Below, in pieces: positions 6,707 to 12,959 of a stretch of 12,959 nucleotides of DNA. The notes below the pieces were generated by a model, which saw only the letters and a program-made list of their open reading frames with translations, ran no database searches and was not told the DNA's origin. The stretch's first letter is position 1. Every line of letters begins with the position of its first letter. The DNA is from CBFDCQ01 sp965603355 (GTDB lineage: Bacteria; Hydrogenedentota; CAZGCA01; CBFDCQ01): assembly GCA_965603355.1 (NCBI GenBank), contig CBFDCQ010000088.1:1-12959 (forward strand), given 5' to 3'. The position numbers were made by a program, and so were the translations under genes.

Positions 6707-8218
6707 ATGCTGAGATGCTACACGGCGAGAAAACTCATAGCTTCATACCTGTACGGCGAGCTTGAGGAGGCGGAACGTGTCCGGCTCGAGTCTCATCTCG
6801 ACAAGTGCCCGCGGTGTGCAAAAGACGTGGCAAGCCGCAAGGAGGTGATGCAGCTTGTTGAGAGCGAGAGGGCGCAGGTCGAGTACCCGGAGCGGTTCGA
6901 GGAGCGGTTTCCGCTGATGGTGCGCAGCAGAATTGAGTTGGGCGACGTCGAGCCGTCGTTCGGTCGGCCGTTGCGGCCAGTCTTCGCCGCCAGACAGGTG
7001 GCCTATTCTTTCTGCGTGCTGTTGCTGGGTATTCTGGTAGGCTCGTCGGCGATGCTGTTTGGCGGATTGCGAAGCGCACATTACACGGCGCTCGCGGAGG
7101 ACGCGCGGCAGTTGCAGGCCGTCAGAGAGACCGTCAATGCAGAGAACGTGCTGGACGTACTGGGGACGCTCAAGGTACAGCTGGCGGCTGAAGGAAAAGC
7201 GAATATGCTCGCGAGACTCTCCGCTTTTGAAACCATGGCTCTGGACATAATGTCGCTGAGCAATGAGGAGAGACAGGCCTGGTATCTTGCCCAGAATGCC
7301 GATTCCGAGCTGGTTGCAGGCAATTTCACGGAGGCGAGCGATGTGTACAACACGCTGCTTGAACGCTACCCTGAGAGTGTTGTTGCGCCGGGCGCACGTC
7401 GGATGCTCGCGTACATAGCTAAGGAGAAGCTTGGAGACTACCCGCAGGCTATCAGGCAGTACGAGGCGGAACTTGCCAGGGCGGATCTCCGGGAGACTGG
7501 GGAGCGGGCTCTTCTCGACCTCGCGGAAACATGCGTCCAGGCGGGGGAGTACGAGGACGCGGCGACGTCCTACGCCTCGCTTGTCGACCGTTTCCCCGAC
7601 GGGGCGCGCGCTGGCGAGTCCATGTTCAAACTTGGCGACATATACTTTGCGAAGTTGAGAGACTTCGAGGCCGCACGCGAGACGTACCGCCGGCTGGCCT
7701 CGGACTACGCGGACGACGTCGTGGGGTTGGGGGTGCAGCCGGAAGTGCAGACGCGCTTGACGATGCTCGACCAGAGCGCGCGGTACGGATTTCAACCGGT
7801 GAAGCTTCTCCTCGATGCAAGCGAAAGCGGCGGCGGCAGGGCGTTCGAGTCGTATGAGAGACTGGTACACATGTATTCAAACACTACTGCGGCGCGAGTG
7901 GCTCTTGACGAGATGAGTCTGCTGGAATGGTACGGACAGGGTTTCGCGCGGGTAGCTTCGATAGGCGATCTGTCGGAGGAGCAGCGCGTGGAAGCCCTTA
8001 GAAGAGTCATCGGGCGGTGCAAGAGGAAGGATGTCGCGGCTTTTGCGCACATGGCTATAGGTGACATATTCCGCGACCAGATCAGAGACAACAGATTGGC
8101 GCAATCAGAGTACCAGCACGTGCTTGACAGCTACCCGGAAGAAGTGCTGGCATCTGAAGCGCAAAATAGGATCACCAACCTTGTGTTTGCCTCTGCGGCC
8201 GGCGGCTCCCAGTTGTGA
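6707..8218 (+). CDS. Membrane anti-sigma factor: zf-HC2 zinc finger, one TM helix, long TPR ectodomain
   Basis: A 503-residue protein. The N-terminus carries the anti-sigma zinc-finger pattern: C4, then H30 and C34-x2-C37 in ESHLDKCPRC, the H-x3-C-x2-C core of ZAS/zf-HC2 domains that bind ECF sigma factors. One TM helix spans about 99-120. Residues about 190-495 are helical with repeated TPR or outer-membrane-lipoprotein-like units, such as QNADSELVAGNFTEASDVY (196-214), the segments near 243-260, 272-296 and 308-332, and 449-479. Zinc finger inside and TPRs outside is the expected topology. Typical anti-sigma factors have about 200-250 residues, so the ectodomain is unusually large and probably senses or docks to an envelope partner. 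The start 5 nt after the sigma stop indicates coupled expression. I see no PDZ site or protease motif. The sigma-binding role is strong by context; the ligand is unknown. Confidence 0.87.
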   Translation: MLRCYTARKLIASYLYGELEEAERVRLESHLDKCPRCAKDVASRKEVMQLVESERAQVEYPERFEERFPLMVRSRIELGDVEPSFGRPLRPVFAARQVAYSFCVLLLGILVGSSAMLFGGLRSAHYTALAEDARQLQAVRETVNAENVLDVLGTLKVQLAAEGKANMLARLSAFETMALDIMSLSNEERQAWYLAQNADSELVAGNFTEASDVYNTLLERYPESVVAPGARRMLAYIAKEKLGDYPQAIRQYEAELARADLRETGERALLDLAETCVQAGEYEDAATSYASLVDRFPDGARAGESMFKLGDIYFAKLRDFEAARETYRRLASDYADDVVGLGVQPEVQTRLTMLDQSARYGFQPVKLLLDASESGGGRAFESYERLVHMYSNTTAARVALDEMSLLEWYGQGFARVASIGDLSEEQRVEALRRVIGRCKRKDVAAFAHMAIGDIFRDQIRDNRLAQSEYQHVLDSYPEEVLASEAQNRITNLVFASAAGGSQL

Positions 8219-8252
8219 GGCCGGCGGATGGGAAGAGTTAGGGCGACATGGA

Positions 8253-8258
8253 AAGGAG
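8253..8258 (+). promoter_or_regulatory. Strong ribosome binding site of the secretin-like gene
   Basis: AAGGAG ends 7 nt before the ATG at 8266, ideal spacing. The in-frame ATG at 8248 lies upstream of the site, and the ATG at 8263 would leave only 4 nt. This decides the start in favour of 8266. Confidence 0.65.
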
Positions 8259-8265
8259 ATACATG

Positions 8266-9072
8266 ATGAGGGAAAAGCGCCAGATCTGCAACGGTGAACT
8301 GACCACGAACCGCGCGCGCCCGTCAGTTAGAGCAGCTACAGGAACGTCTCGTCTAGTGGTCGTCGCGCTCGGCGTGCTGTGCCTGGTGCTGGTGTCGGTA
8401 GCGGTGCGTGCTGCGGTGACGGACGTTACGTCGACGTCGACGCCCACGCCCAGGCTCATGCCCAGGCCCAGGCTCGGAAGACCGGCCGGCGTAAGACAGA
8501 TTCAAAGAGCCGCCTCGCTCTACAGGCTGGAGAGCCCCGTACGGCTGGAAGTGCACGTGGTAAAGGTTGAGCTTGGCGCGGCTGAGAACGTGGTGGAGGG
8601 CTGGAGATCTATAGCTCGACTTCTAACTGATGATAATCTTGAGGCCGAAGGATTGGGCAACGTCCTCGACTCCCTGAAGACGTTCGGGCAGACCGTGCTG
8701 ATGCATAGTGGTGTCTGCCTAATGACTTCCGACGAGCCGACTTACGTTACCTCCGCGAGAACGCTTCCGGTACCGAGTTCAGAGCCGTCCGGCGGGGGAG
8801 GAGGTGCTCAGTCCGTTGCGTACAGAGACCTGAGCCGGAGACTCATAGCAACTCTGGGTGGTCTGGACGCGCAGGGCCGAATCTGTTTCAGCTACGACAT
8901 TACCGTGAGCTTTGTCGAGGAGGAGATGGCGGGCCAGGAGGCGATGCCTACATTCGCGAGTTTTAGCGCGCAGGCGCGCGGTAAGGTCAGGAATGGGAAG
9001 ACGTTGGTGATCCAGAACCTTGATCGTTCAACTGCGCTCCTCGTTTTTATGACGCCGCACATAGCGGAATGA
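8266..9072 (+). CDS. Small secretin-domain-like exported protein
   Basis: A 268-residue protein with a basic N-terminus and a hydrophobic stretch (about 29-50) that reads as a signal peptide or anchor, then a Thr/Pro/Arg-rich linker (55-72). The rest resembles the core of GspD/PilQ secretins. RLEVHVVKVEL (93-103) matches the first core strand; LDSLKTFGQTVLMHSGVCLMTSD (134-156) matches the 'leu..gk..vLs.P.v.t.n' segment; SVAYRDLSRRLIATLGGLDAQGR (183-205) matches 'yrdvG..L.v.P.i...g'; and NGKTLVIQNL (243-252) with ALLVFMTPHI (257-266) matches the closing strands and the TPxI end. It lacks N0/N1/N3 domains and the usual VPLLGDIP lip between the last two strands, so it may not form a standard secretin pore. 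A strong ribosome site sets the start. It lies between the sigma/anti-sigma pair and the GspE/GspF genes. The secretin resemblance is my reading of motifs, not an alignment. Confidence 0.6.
   Translation: MREKRQICNGELTTNRARPSVRAATGTSRLVVVALGVLCLVLVSVAVRAAVTDVTSTSTPTPRLMPRPRLGRPAGVRQIQRAASLYRLESPVRLEVHVVKVELGAAENVVEGWRSIARLLTDDNLEAEGLGNVLDSLKTFGQTVLMHSGVCLMTSDEPTYVTSARTLPVPSSEPSGGGGGAQSVAYRDLSRRLIATLGGLDAQGRICFSYDITVSFVEEEMAGQEAMPTFASFSAQARGKVRNGKTLVIQNLDRSTALLVFMTPHIAE
8428..8475 (+). repeat. Degenerate hexanucleotide tandem repeat inside the secretin-like gene
   Basis: Eight consecutive 6-bp units of pattern AYG/AGG plus TCG/CCC/CTC can be read: acgtcg twice, acgccc twice, aggctc, atgccc, aggccc, aggctc. 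In frame they encode alternating dipeptides Thr-Ser, Thr-Pro, Arg-Leu, Met-Pro and Arg-Pro in the linker just after the hydrophobic segment. The array probably grew by slippage; six-base steps keep frame, so it would alter linker length without breaking the gene. Confidence 0.5.
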
Positions 9073-9193
9073 GGCGGGATAATTTTAGTCATGATCCTTA
9101 AAGCGGCGAACGGCGGGCGGCACGTGCTGACGATGCTCCCCGCGAGGTGCAGGCATCCCGCCGTCATGCCGAGAAACACGGAGCTGGTGAGAC

Positions 9194-10981
9194 ATGGTTA
9201 AGAGAGGCTCTTTCGAGGGGTATCTTGTTGAGAAGGGGCTGCTGACGCCCGAACAGGTTGAGAGGAGTTCCGAAGAGACGAGGCGTACAGGCGTCTCACT
9301 CGAGCAGGCTATCGTCAGTCTGGGGCTTGTTCCGCAAGAGAAGCTCTATCGGTCGCTGGCGGACTTTGCAGGTCTTTCCTACGTCGATCTTTCGGTATAC
9401 CCAATAGACAAGAGCGTCATTGAAGGCGTTCCGGCGCGGTTTGTCACGCACTACAATTTCATGCCGGTGGAGGAGCGTGACGGCCTGCTGCGCGTTGCCG
9501 TGTGCGACCCGCAGAACACGCATCTTCTTGACGAGCTGCACCTGGTGCTCAGGCGGCGCATTGAGCCGGTCGTATCGAGTCCGGCGGAAATCGCAAAAGC
9601 CACGACACAGTATTACGGTATTGGAGCCGAGACAGTCGAGAGAATACTCAGCGAAGCGGATGCCGATGAGAGAACCGTTGTGCTGGACGAGCATCCGGCC
9701 GAGAACATTGACGACGCGTCGCTGGATGCTTCCATGATAAAGTTCGTCAACCAGATTGTCGTGGAGGCGATACACAGCGAGGCAACCGACATACATATAG
9801 AGCCGTTTGAGAGCCAGCTGAGAGTGAGGTACCGCATAGACGGCGTGCTTCATCAGGCGTCTATTCCTCAGACTATACGCGAGTTTCATACCTCTATCGT
9901 CTCGCGGGTAAAGATAATGGCCGATCTCGATATAGCCGAGAAACGGCTGCCGCAGGACGGCAAGATCCGAGTTAACCTCGGCGCCGGCGAGTACGACCTG
10001 CGCGTATCCATCCTGCCGACGCCGCACGGCGAGACGGTCAACATCCGCATATTGAGCCGCAGCAGCATGTTTCTGAGCCTCGAGAAGCTGGGTTTCTGTG
10101 GTCTCGACCTGGAGCTTTTTGAGAAGCTTATAGACAGGCCGCACGGAATCATACTTGTCACTGGTCCCACCGGCAGCGGCAAGACCACCACACTTTACGC
10201 GAGTCTTAATAAACTCAACTCCATTGACAAGAAGATCATCACTATTGAAGATCCGATCGAGTATCAGCTCGCCGGAGTTACGCAGATGCAGGTGCTGCCA
10301 AAGATCGGGTTCGATTTCGCCCGCGGGCTCCGGTCAATGTTGCGTCATGACCCGGACATAATGCTGGTCGGCGAGATACGCGACTACGAGACGGCGGAGG
10401 CCGCTATTCGCTCGGCGCTTACCGGTCACCTCGTGTTCAGCACGCTCCACACGAACGATGCCGCAGGGGCCATCACCCGCTTAATTGACATGGGGGTGGA
10501 ACCTTTCCTTCTGTCCTCGACGATCATCGCGTGTATTGCCCAGCGTCTGGTGCGCCTGATCTGCAACGACTGCAAGGTGCCGTATGAACCGGGCGACGAG
10601 GAGTTCAGGAGCGTCGGCGCCGATCCTGCGCAGTGGCGGGACAAGACGTTTTATCGCGGCACCGGCTGCGAGAAGTGCCGCCACACCGGCTACAAGGGAC
10701 GGCTGGCGATTTTCGAGATGATGCCCTTCTGGTCCGAAATAAAGAACCTGACGGTGACTAGAGCGCCGACGAATGTGGTAAAGGACAAAGCGCGGTCGCT
10801 CGGTATGAGAACTCTTCTCGAGGATGGGTGGGAACGAATCGTAGAGGGTATTACGACCTTCGAGGAGGTGCTCAAGGTGGCCAAAGGGGCCGAGTTCGCC
10901 CTGGAACCTGAGCGGTCGGCGGCGGGCCGGACCGCCGGCAGGGACGAGGCCCAGCAAGAGAAAGCGCAAGTGGAGACGTAG
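9194..10981 (+). CDS. GspE/PilB family type II secretion / type IV pilus assembly ATPase
   Basis: A 595-residue cytoplasmic hexameric ATPase that would power pseudopilus or pilus assembly. Residues 1-150 form the N-terminal GspE/MshEN-type domain (YLVEKGLLTPEQVERSSE, then a second lobe near 60-140). Next come a linker and the core domain at about 175-285 (ASMIKFVNQIVVEAI, ATDIHIEP, YRIDG). The ATPase carries Walker A GPTGSGKTT (324-332), the Asp box IEDPIEY (351-357), Walker B LVGEIRD (391-397) and the His box GHLVFSTLHTND. A zinc-binding tetracysteine is present (C457, C460, C492, C495), typical of GspE and PilB and absent from retraction ATPases such as PilT. The C-terminal 25 or so residues are charged and poorly conserved. 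The ATG at 9194 has GGAG at 9180-9183. The GspF partner starts directly after the stop. Sequence alone does not separate T2SS from T4P use; the GspG-like gene leans towards T2SS. Confidence 0.95.
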   Translation: MVKRGSFEGYLVEKGLLTPEQVERSSEETRRTGVSLEQAIVSLGLVPQEKLYRSLADFAGLSYVDLSVYPIDKSVIEGVPARFVTHYNFMPVEERDGLLRVAVCDPQNTHLLDELHLVLRRRIEPVVSSPAEIAKATTQYYGIGAETVERILSEADADERTVVLDEHPAENIDDASLDASMIKFVNQIVVEAIHSEATDIHIEPFESQLRVRYRIDGVLHQASIPQTIREFHTSIVSRVKIMADLDIAEKRLPQDGKIRVNLGAGEYDLRVSILPTPHGETVNIRILSRSSMFLSLEKLGFCGLDLELFEKLIDRPHGIILVTGPTGSGKTTTLYASLNKLNSIDKKIITIEDPIEYQLAGVTQMQVLPKIGFDFARGLRSMLRHDPDIMLVGEIRDYETAEAAIRSALTGHLVFSTLHTNDAAGAITRLIDMGVEPFLLSSTIIACIAQRLVRLICNDCKVPYEPGDEEFRSVGADPAQWRDKTFYRGTGCEKCRHTGYKGRLAIFEMMPFWSEIKNLTVTRAPTNVVKDKARSLGMRTLLEDGWERIVEGITTFEEVLKVAKGAEFALEPERSAAGRTAGRDEAQQEKAQVET

Positions 10982-12196
10982 ATGCCGCTGTACACGTACC
11001 AGGTTAAGAAGAATCCGCAGGAAACGCTAAGCGGTAAGCTCGAAGCCGAGAGCCAGCAGGCGGCGCTGATCAGGCTCAGGGAGATGGGGTACCACCCCCT
11101 GGCCATCGTTGAACAGAAAGCCGGCGGAGAGGCTAAGGGCGCGGCGTCTGAACGTTTCAGCAGGATTCGACAGCGCGACGTGAACCTGTTTTTCCGGCAA
11201 CTCGCCAACCTGTGCGACGCGGGATTGCCTCTCATACGGGCGCTGACAACGCTCATCTCGGAGACCGAGAACCCGAAAATGGTGGACGTGATCAGGCAGT
11301 TGCGCGCCGGAGTCCAGAAGGGCAGGACGCTGGCCGAATGTCTCGCAGACCACCCGAAAGTCTTTCCCCCGATGTACTCCAAGATGGTTCACGCGGGTGA
11401 GACGGGCGGGATGCTGGAGGAGGTGCTCGTACGGATAGCCACCTTCGGCGATAAGAGCGAGGATTTGAAAAGCAAGGTTAAGGGCGCTCTCATTTATCCG
11501 ATTTTTCTCGTTACGGTAGGTGCACTAGCTCTCTTCATACTTCTATCGTTTGTTTTTCCGAAGTTCATCTCGATTTTCGATGACCTTAACGTGGAGTTGC
11601 CGATAGCAACGCGGATAGTGATGGCGATCTGCGATTTCATGAGCAGGTTCTGGGCGCTTATTCTGGCCGGTGTAGCGGCGGTTTTTGTTGGGGCGCGGCA
11701 GTATATTGCGACGCCGCGAGGCAGGTTTCAGGTTGACAAGGCGCTGCTCAAGGCGCCCGTATTCGGCCCTGTGGCCCAGCGGGTAGAGATATCGAAATTT
11801 GCGCGTACTCTCGGGACACTGATAGACAACGGCGTGCCGATCCTGTCGGCGTTGCGTATTGTGGTCGAGACGTTGACCAATCGAGCCCTCGCGAAAGAGG
11901 TCGACTCGATTCACGATGAGGTGAGCGAGGGAGATAGCCTTAACGAGACCTTGCGAAGAAGGGAACATTTTCCGGCCAGCGTCGTGAACATGCTCGCCAT
12001 CGGCGAGGAGGGTGGGATGCTGGGCGAGGCGTGCAAGAGAATCGCCGACGTGTACGACGAGGAGGTTGACCGCGCTATAAAGGCGATGACGTCGCTTCTC
12101 GAACCGGTGCTCATCCTGGTGATGGGGTTCTTCGTCGGGTTCCTTGTGATAGCTATGCTGCTGCCAATGTTCCAGGTCAGCAGTCTGATACAGTAG
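10982..12196 (+). CDS. GspF/PilC family inner-membrane platform protein
   Basis: A 404-residue polytopic inner-membrane protein, the normal length for the GspF/PilC family. It starts MPLYTYQVKKNPQETLSGKLEAE, the usual short N-terminal domain, and has two homologous T2SSF cytoplasmic repeats (about 68-190 and 268-392). Each ends in a hydrophobic segment and carries the family's G-E-x-G-G element: HAGETGGMLEEVL (137-149) and IGEEGGMLGEAC (340-351). TM helices lie at about 169-193, 222-238 and 371-395. The platform couples the GspE/PilB ATPase to subunit extraction from the membrane. The ATG directly abuts the ATPase stop, with GGAG at 10972-10975, so the two are translationally coupled. No GspL/M or PilM/N/O gene follows. 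Confidence 0.95.
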   Translation: MPLYTYQVKKNPQETLSGKLEAESQQAALIRLREMGYHPLAIVEQKAGGEAKGAASERFSRIRQRDVNLFFRQLANLCDAGLPLIRALTTLISETENPKMVDVIRQLRAGVQKGRTLAECLADHPKVFPPMYSKMVHAGETGGMLEEVLVRIATFGDKSEDLKSKVKGALIYPIFLVTVGALALFILLSFVFPKFISIFDDLNVELPIATRIVMAICDFMSRFWALILAGVAAVFVGARQYIATPRGRFQVDKALLKAPVFGPVAQRVEISKFARTLGTLIDNGVPILSALRIVVETLTNRALAKEVDSIHDEVSEGDSLNETLRRREHFPASVVNMLAIGEEGGMLGEACKRIADVYDEEVDRAIKAMTSLLEPVLILVMGFFVGFLVIAMLLPMFQVSSLIQ

Positions 12197-12210
12197 AATG
12201 GAGCCGGCAG

Positions 12211-12651
12211 TTGGATTGGAAACTGGAAGAGCAGAGGCAAGATCGGCTCGTGGAGTTCGCGGCCAAGAACCGTATGAAGATGCGGGTGATTGGGCTCGTA
12301 GGTTTACTACTCTTGGGGACATCTGCTCTCATTAGCCTGCCGCGCCTGGTCGATCGCTCGATTCATACGCCCTCAGACCGCGCCCGGCTGGACATTGGCT
12401 TGCTGGAGAAAGGACTTGAGGAGTTCAAGACTGATAGTGGAAGGTATCCCGGCGCTCTAAACGAGCTTCTGGATGCTGGGAAGGAATACGTCGTTGGATC
12501 AAGGATTCGCCAGGACCCATGGGGTGAGACATACGTATACAAATGCCCGGGAGAGCACGATCCGGAAGGTTATGACCTCTTGTCGTGTGGCGCGGACGGT
12601 CTCGCGGGTACGGAGGACGACATAACGGGCTGGAGCACCGATAACAGGTAG
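12211..12651 (+). CDS. GspG-like major-pseudopilin-domain protein without a prepilin signal
   Basis: A 146-residue protein whose C-terminal half matches the GspG globular domain: RLDIGLLEKGLEEFKTDSGRYP (59-80), the DPWGETYVY turn (102-110) and YDLLSCGADG with the acidic GTEDDI loop (133-138), the calcium-binding region of GspG. The N-terminus does not match: instead of a short leader with G-F-T-L-I-E there are about 24 charged residues and then a plain TM helix (about 25-43), with no glutamate at position +5. It may be a membrane-anchored adaptor or minor subunit rather than a processed pilin. The start is unsure. TTG 12211 has GGAG 7 nt upstream; ATG 12274 (MKMRVIGLVGLLLLG) would give a signal-peptide-like protein of 125 residues. 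It follows the GspF gene by 14 nt, so it is probably in the same operon. Its stop codon overlaps the REP element. Confidence 0.8.
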   Translation: MDWKLEEQRQDRLVEFAAKNRMKMRVIGLVGLLLLGTSALISLPRLVDRSIHTPSDRARLDIGLLEKGLEEFKTDSGRYPGALNELLDAGKEYVVGSRIRQDPWGETYVYKCPGEHDPEGYDLLSCGADGLAGTEDDITGWSTDNR

Positions 12652-12670
12652 GGCGGGCATCTTGCCCGCC
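12648..12670 (+). repeat. REP-type element: GTAG plus 8-bp-stem hairpin
   Basis: The tetranucleotide GTAG (12648-12651) is followed directly by GGCGGGCA (12652-12659), a TCT loop, and TGCCCGCC (12663-12670), a perfect 8-bp stem. This is the layout of bacterial REP sequences recognised by RAYT transposases: a GTAG/GGAG tetranucleotide at the foot of a GC-rich palindrome. TAG of the tetranucleotide is the stop codon of the GspG-like gene, and a RAYT gene starts 18 nt further on. It has no T-run, so it is not a standard terminator, though such hairpins can stabilise the 3' end of an operon mRNA. Confidence 0.8.
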
Positions 12671-12687
12671 AGCCAACAGGCGATAAT

Positions 12688-12959
12688 ATGGCACGACCCA
12701 AACACATACGGTCAGATGGCCAGTACTACTTCGTGACCACCGGCACGCACAGGAGAGCGCCCATCTTTGGGCGTCCAGACCTTGCGGAGGTCGTTATAGA
12801 TGCGCTGTACCACATACGTAGAGATGGGAGAATAGGGATTCACGGTTTTGTCGTAATGCCAGACCATTTCCATGTAGTTATCTCCTTGGTTGGGGACAAT
12901 ACTCTGCCCCGGGTGATGCATTCGTTGAAAAGCTATAGTGCAAACGCGATCAACAGAAC
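12688..12959 (+). CDS. REP-associated tyrosine transposase (RAYT, Y1/HUH), 5' part
   Basis: Ninety complete codons from ATG 12688 run open to the window edge, so the gene is cut at its 3' end. The opening MARPKHIRSDGQYYFVTTGTHRR, the FGRPDLAEVVIDAL helix and GFVVMPDHFHVVIS are typical of the IS200/IS605-related Y1 transposase family. H60-F61-H62 is the HUH metal-binding motif of the single-strand endonuclease. LPRVMHSLKSYSANAINR matches the helix that follows; by comparison with family members the nucleophilic tyrosine should lie beyond residue 90, outside the window. RAYTs are domesticated, usually single-copy genes flanked by REP palindromes, which they nick and spread. One such palindrome lies just upstream. 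The ribosome site is weak (AGG at 12678-12680). Whether the gene is intact cannot be judged here. Confidence 0.88.
   Translation, partial: MARPKHIRSDGQYYFVTTGTHRRAPIFGRPDLAEVVIDALYHIRRDGRIGIHGFVVMPDHFHVVISLVGDNTLPRVMHSLKSYSANAINR

Noticed and set aside
6743..7870. Long minus-strand open frame (375 codons) opposite the anti-sigma gene
   Set aside because: It is a shadow of a GC-rich gene: rich in Arg, His and Leu, no recognisable domain, and the + strand product has clear zinc-finger, TM and TPR features.
8197..8227. Direct repeat GGCCGGCGG at 8197-8205 and 8219-8227 around the anti-sigma stop codon
   Set aside because: Only 9 bp, GC-simple, and with no mobile element or target-site context.
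9091..9201. 36-codon open frame filling the gap before the GspE/PilB gene and overlapping its ATG
   Set aside because: No ribosome site, no recognisable peptide, and short enough to occur by chance in GC-rich sequence.
9296..10144. Minus-strand open frame of 282 codons opposite the GspE/PilB gene
   Set aside because: The + strand encodes unmistakable ATPase motifs across the same bases; the minus product has no family marks.
12425..12694. Minus-strand frame whose N-terminus reads AGGQDARPT
   Set aside because: That peptide is simply the reverse translation of the GGCGGGCA hairpin (REP-type repeat) and is a common false-gene signature.

Overview
The window looks like chromosomal DNA from a Gram-negative (diderm) bacterium. 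It is moderately GC-rich (by eye, well above 50%) and densely packed. All twelve protein genes I accept lie on the + strand, with overlapping or near-zero spacing. The gene mix is an O-antigen-ligase-type membrane protein with TPRs, an ECF sigma/anti-sigma pair whose anti-sigma has a large TPR ectodomain, a secretin-like protein beside GspE/GspF proteins, and a RAYT transposase. This would fit deltaproteobacterial, PVC or little-cultured candidate-phylum genomes, but I cannot place the lineage from sequence alone.

Layout. 1-227: leader region with a 9-bp inverted repeat, a good sigma70-type promoter (72-100) and, downstream of it, a hairpin plus T6 that looks like an intrinsic terminator or attenuator (122-158). 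228-2355: a two-gene serine-synthesis unit, a class V aminotransferase followed 4 nt later by a short-form 3-phosphoglycerate dehydrogenase (serA). 2356-2473: gap carrying a perfect 18-bp palindrome. 2474-3937: NADP-type isocitrate dehydrogenase (icd) and a small four-cysteine Trm112/UPF0434-type protein. 3909-6047: polytopic O-antigen ligase/polymerase-family protein with a C-terminal TPR domain, its frame starting inside the previous gene.

6087-12651: a run that may be one functional unit. It holds an ECF sigma factor, an overlapping zinc-finger anti-sigma factor with a TM helix and about 380 residues of TPR-like ectodomain, a miniature secretin-like protein, a GspE/PilB ATPase, a GspF/PilC inner-membrane protein and a GspG-like protein with no recognisable prepilin signal. 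I infer a reduced or divergent type II secretion/type IV pilus-like machine, possibly under control of the sigma/anti-sigma switch.

12648-12959: a REP-type element (GTAG plus an 8-bp stem hairpin), whose GTAG overlaps the stop codon of the GspG-like gene, followed at once by the 5' part of a REP-associated tyrosine transposase (RAYT) gene that runs off the window end. No rRNA, tRNA or CRISPR array was seen. Gaps over 100 nt are 1-227 (holds the leader signals), 2356-2473 (the palindrome) and 9073-9193 (only a weak spaced inverted repeat).
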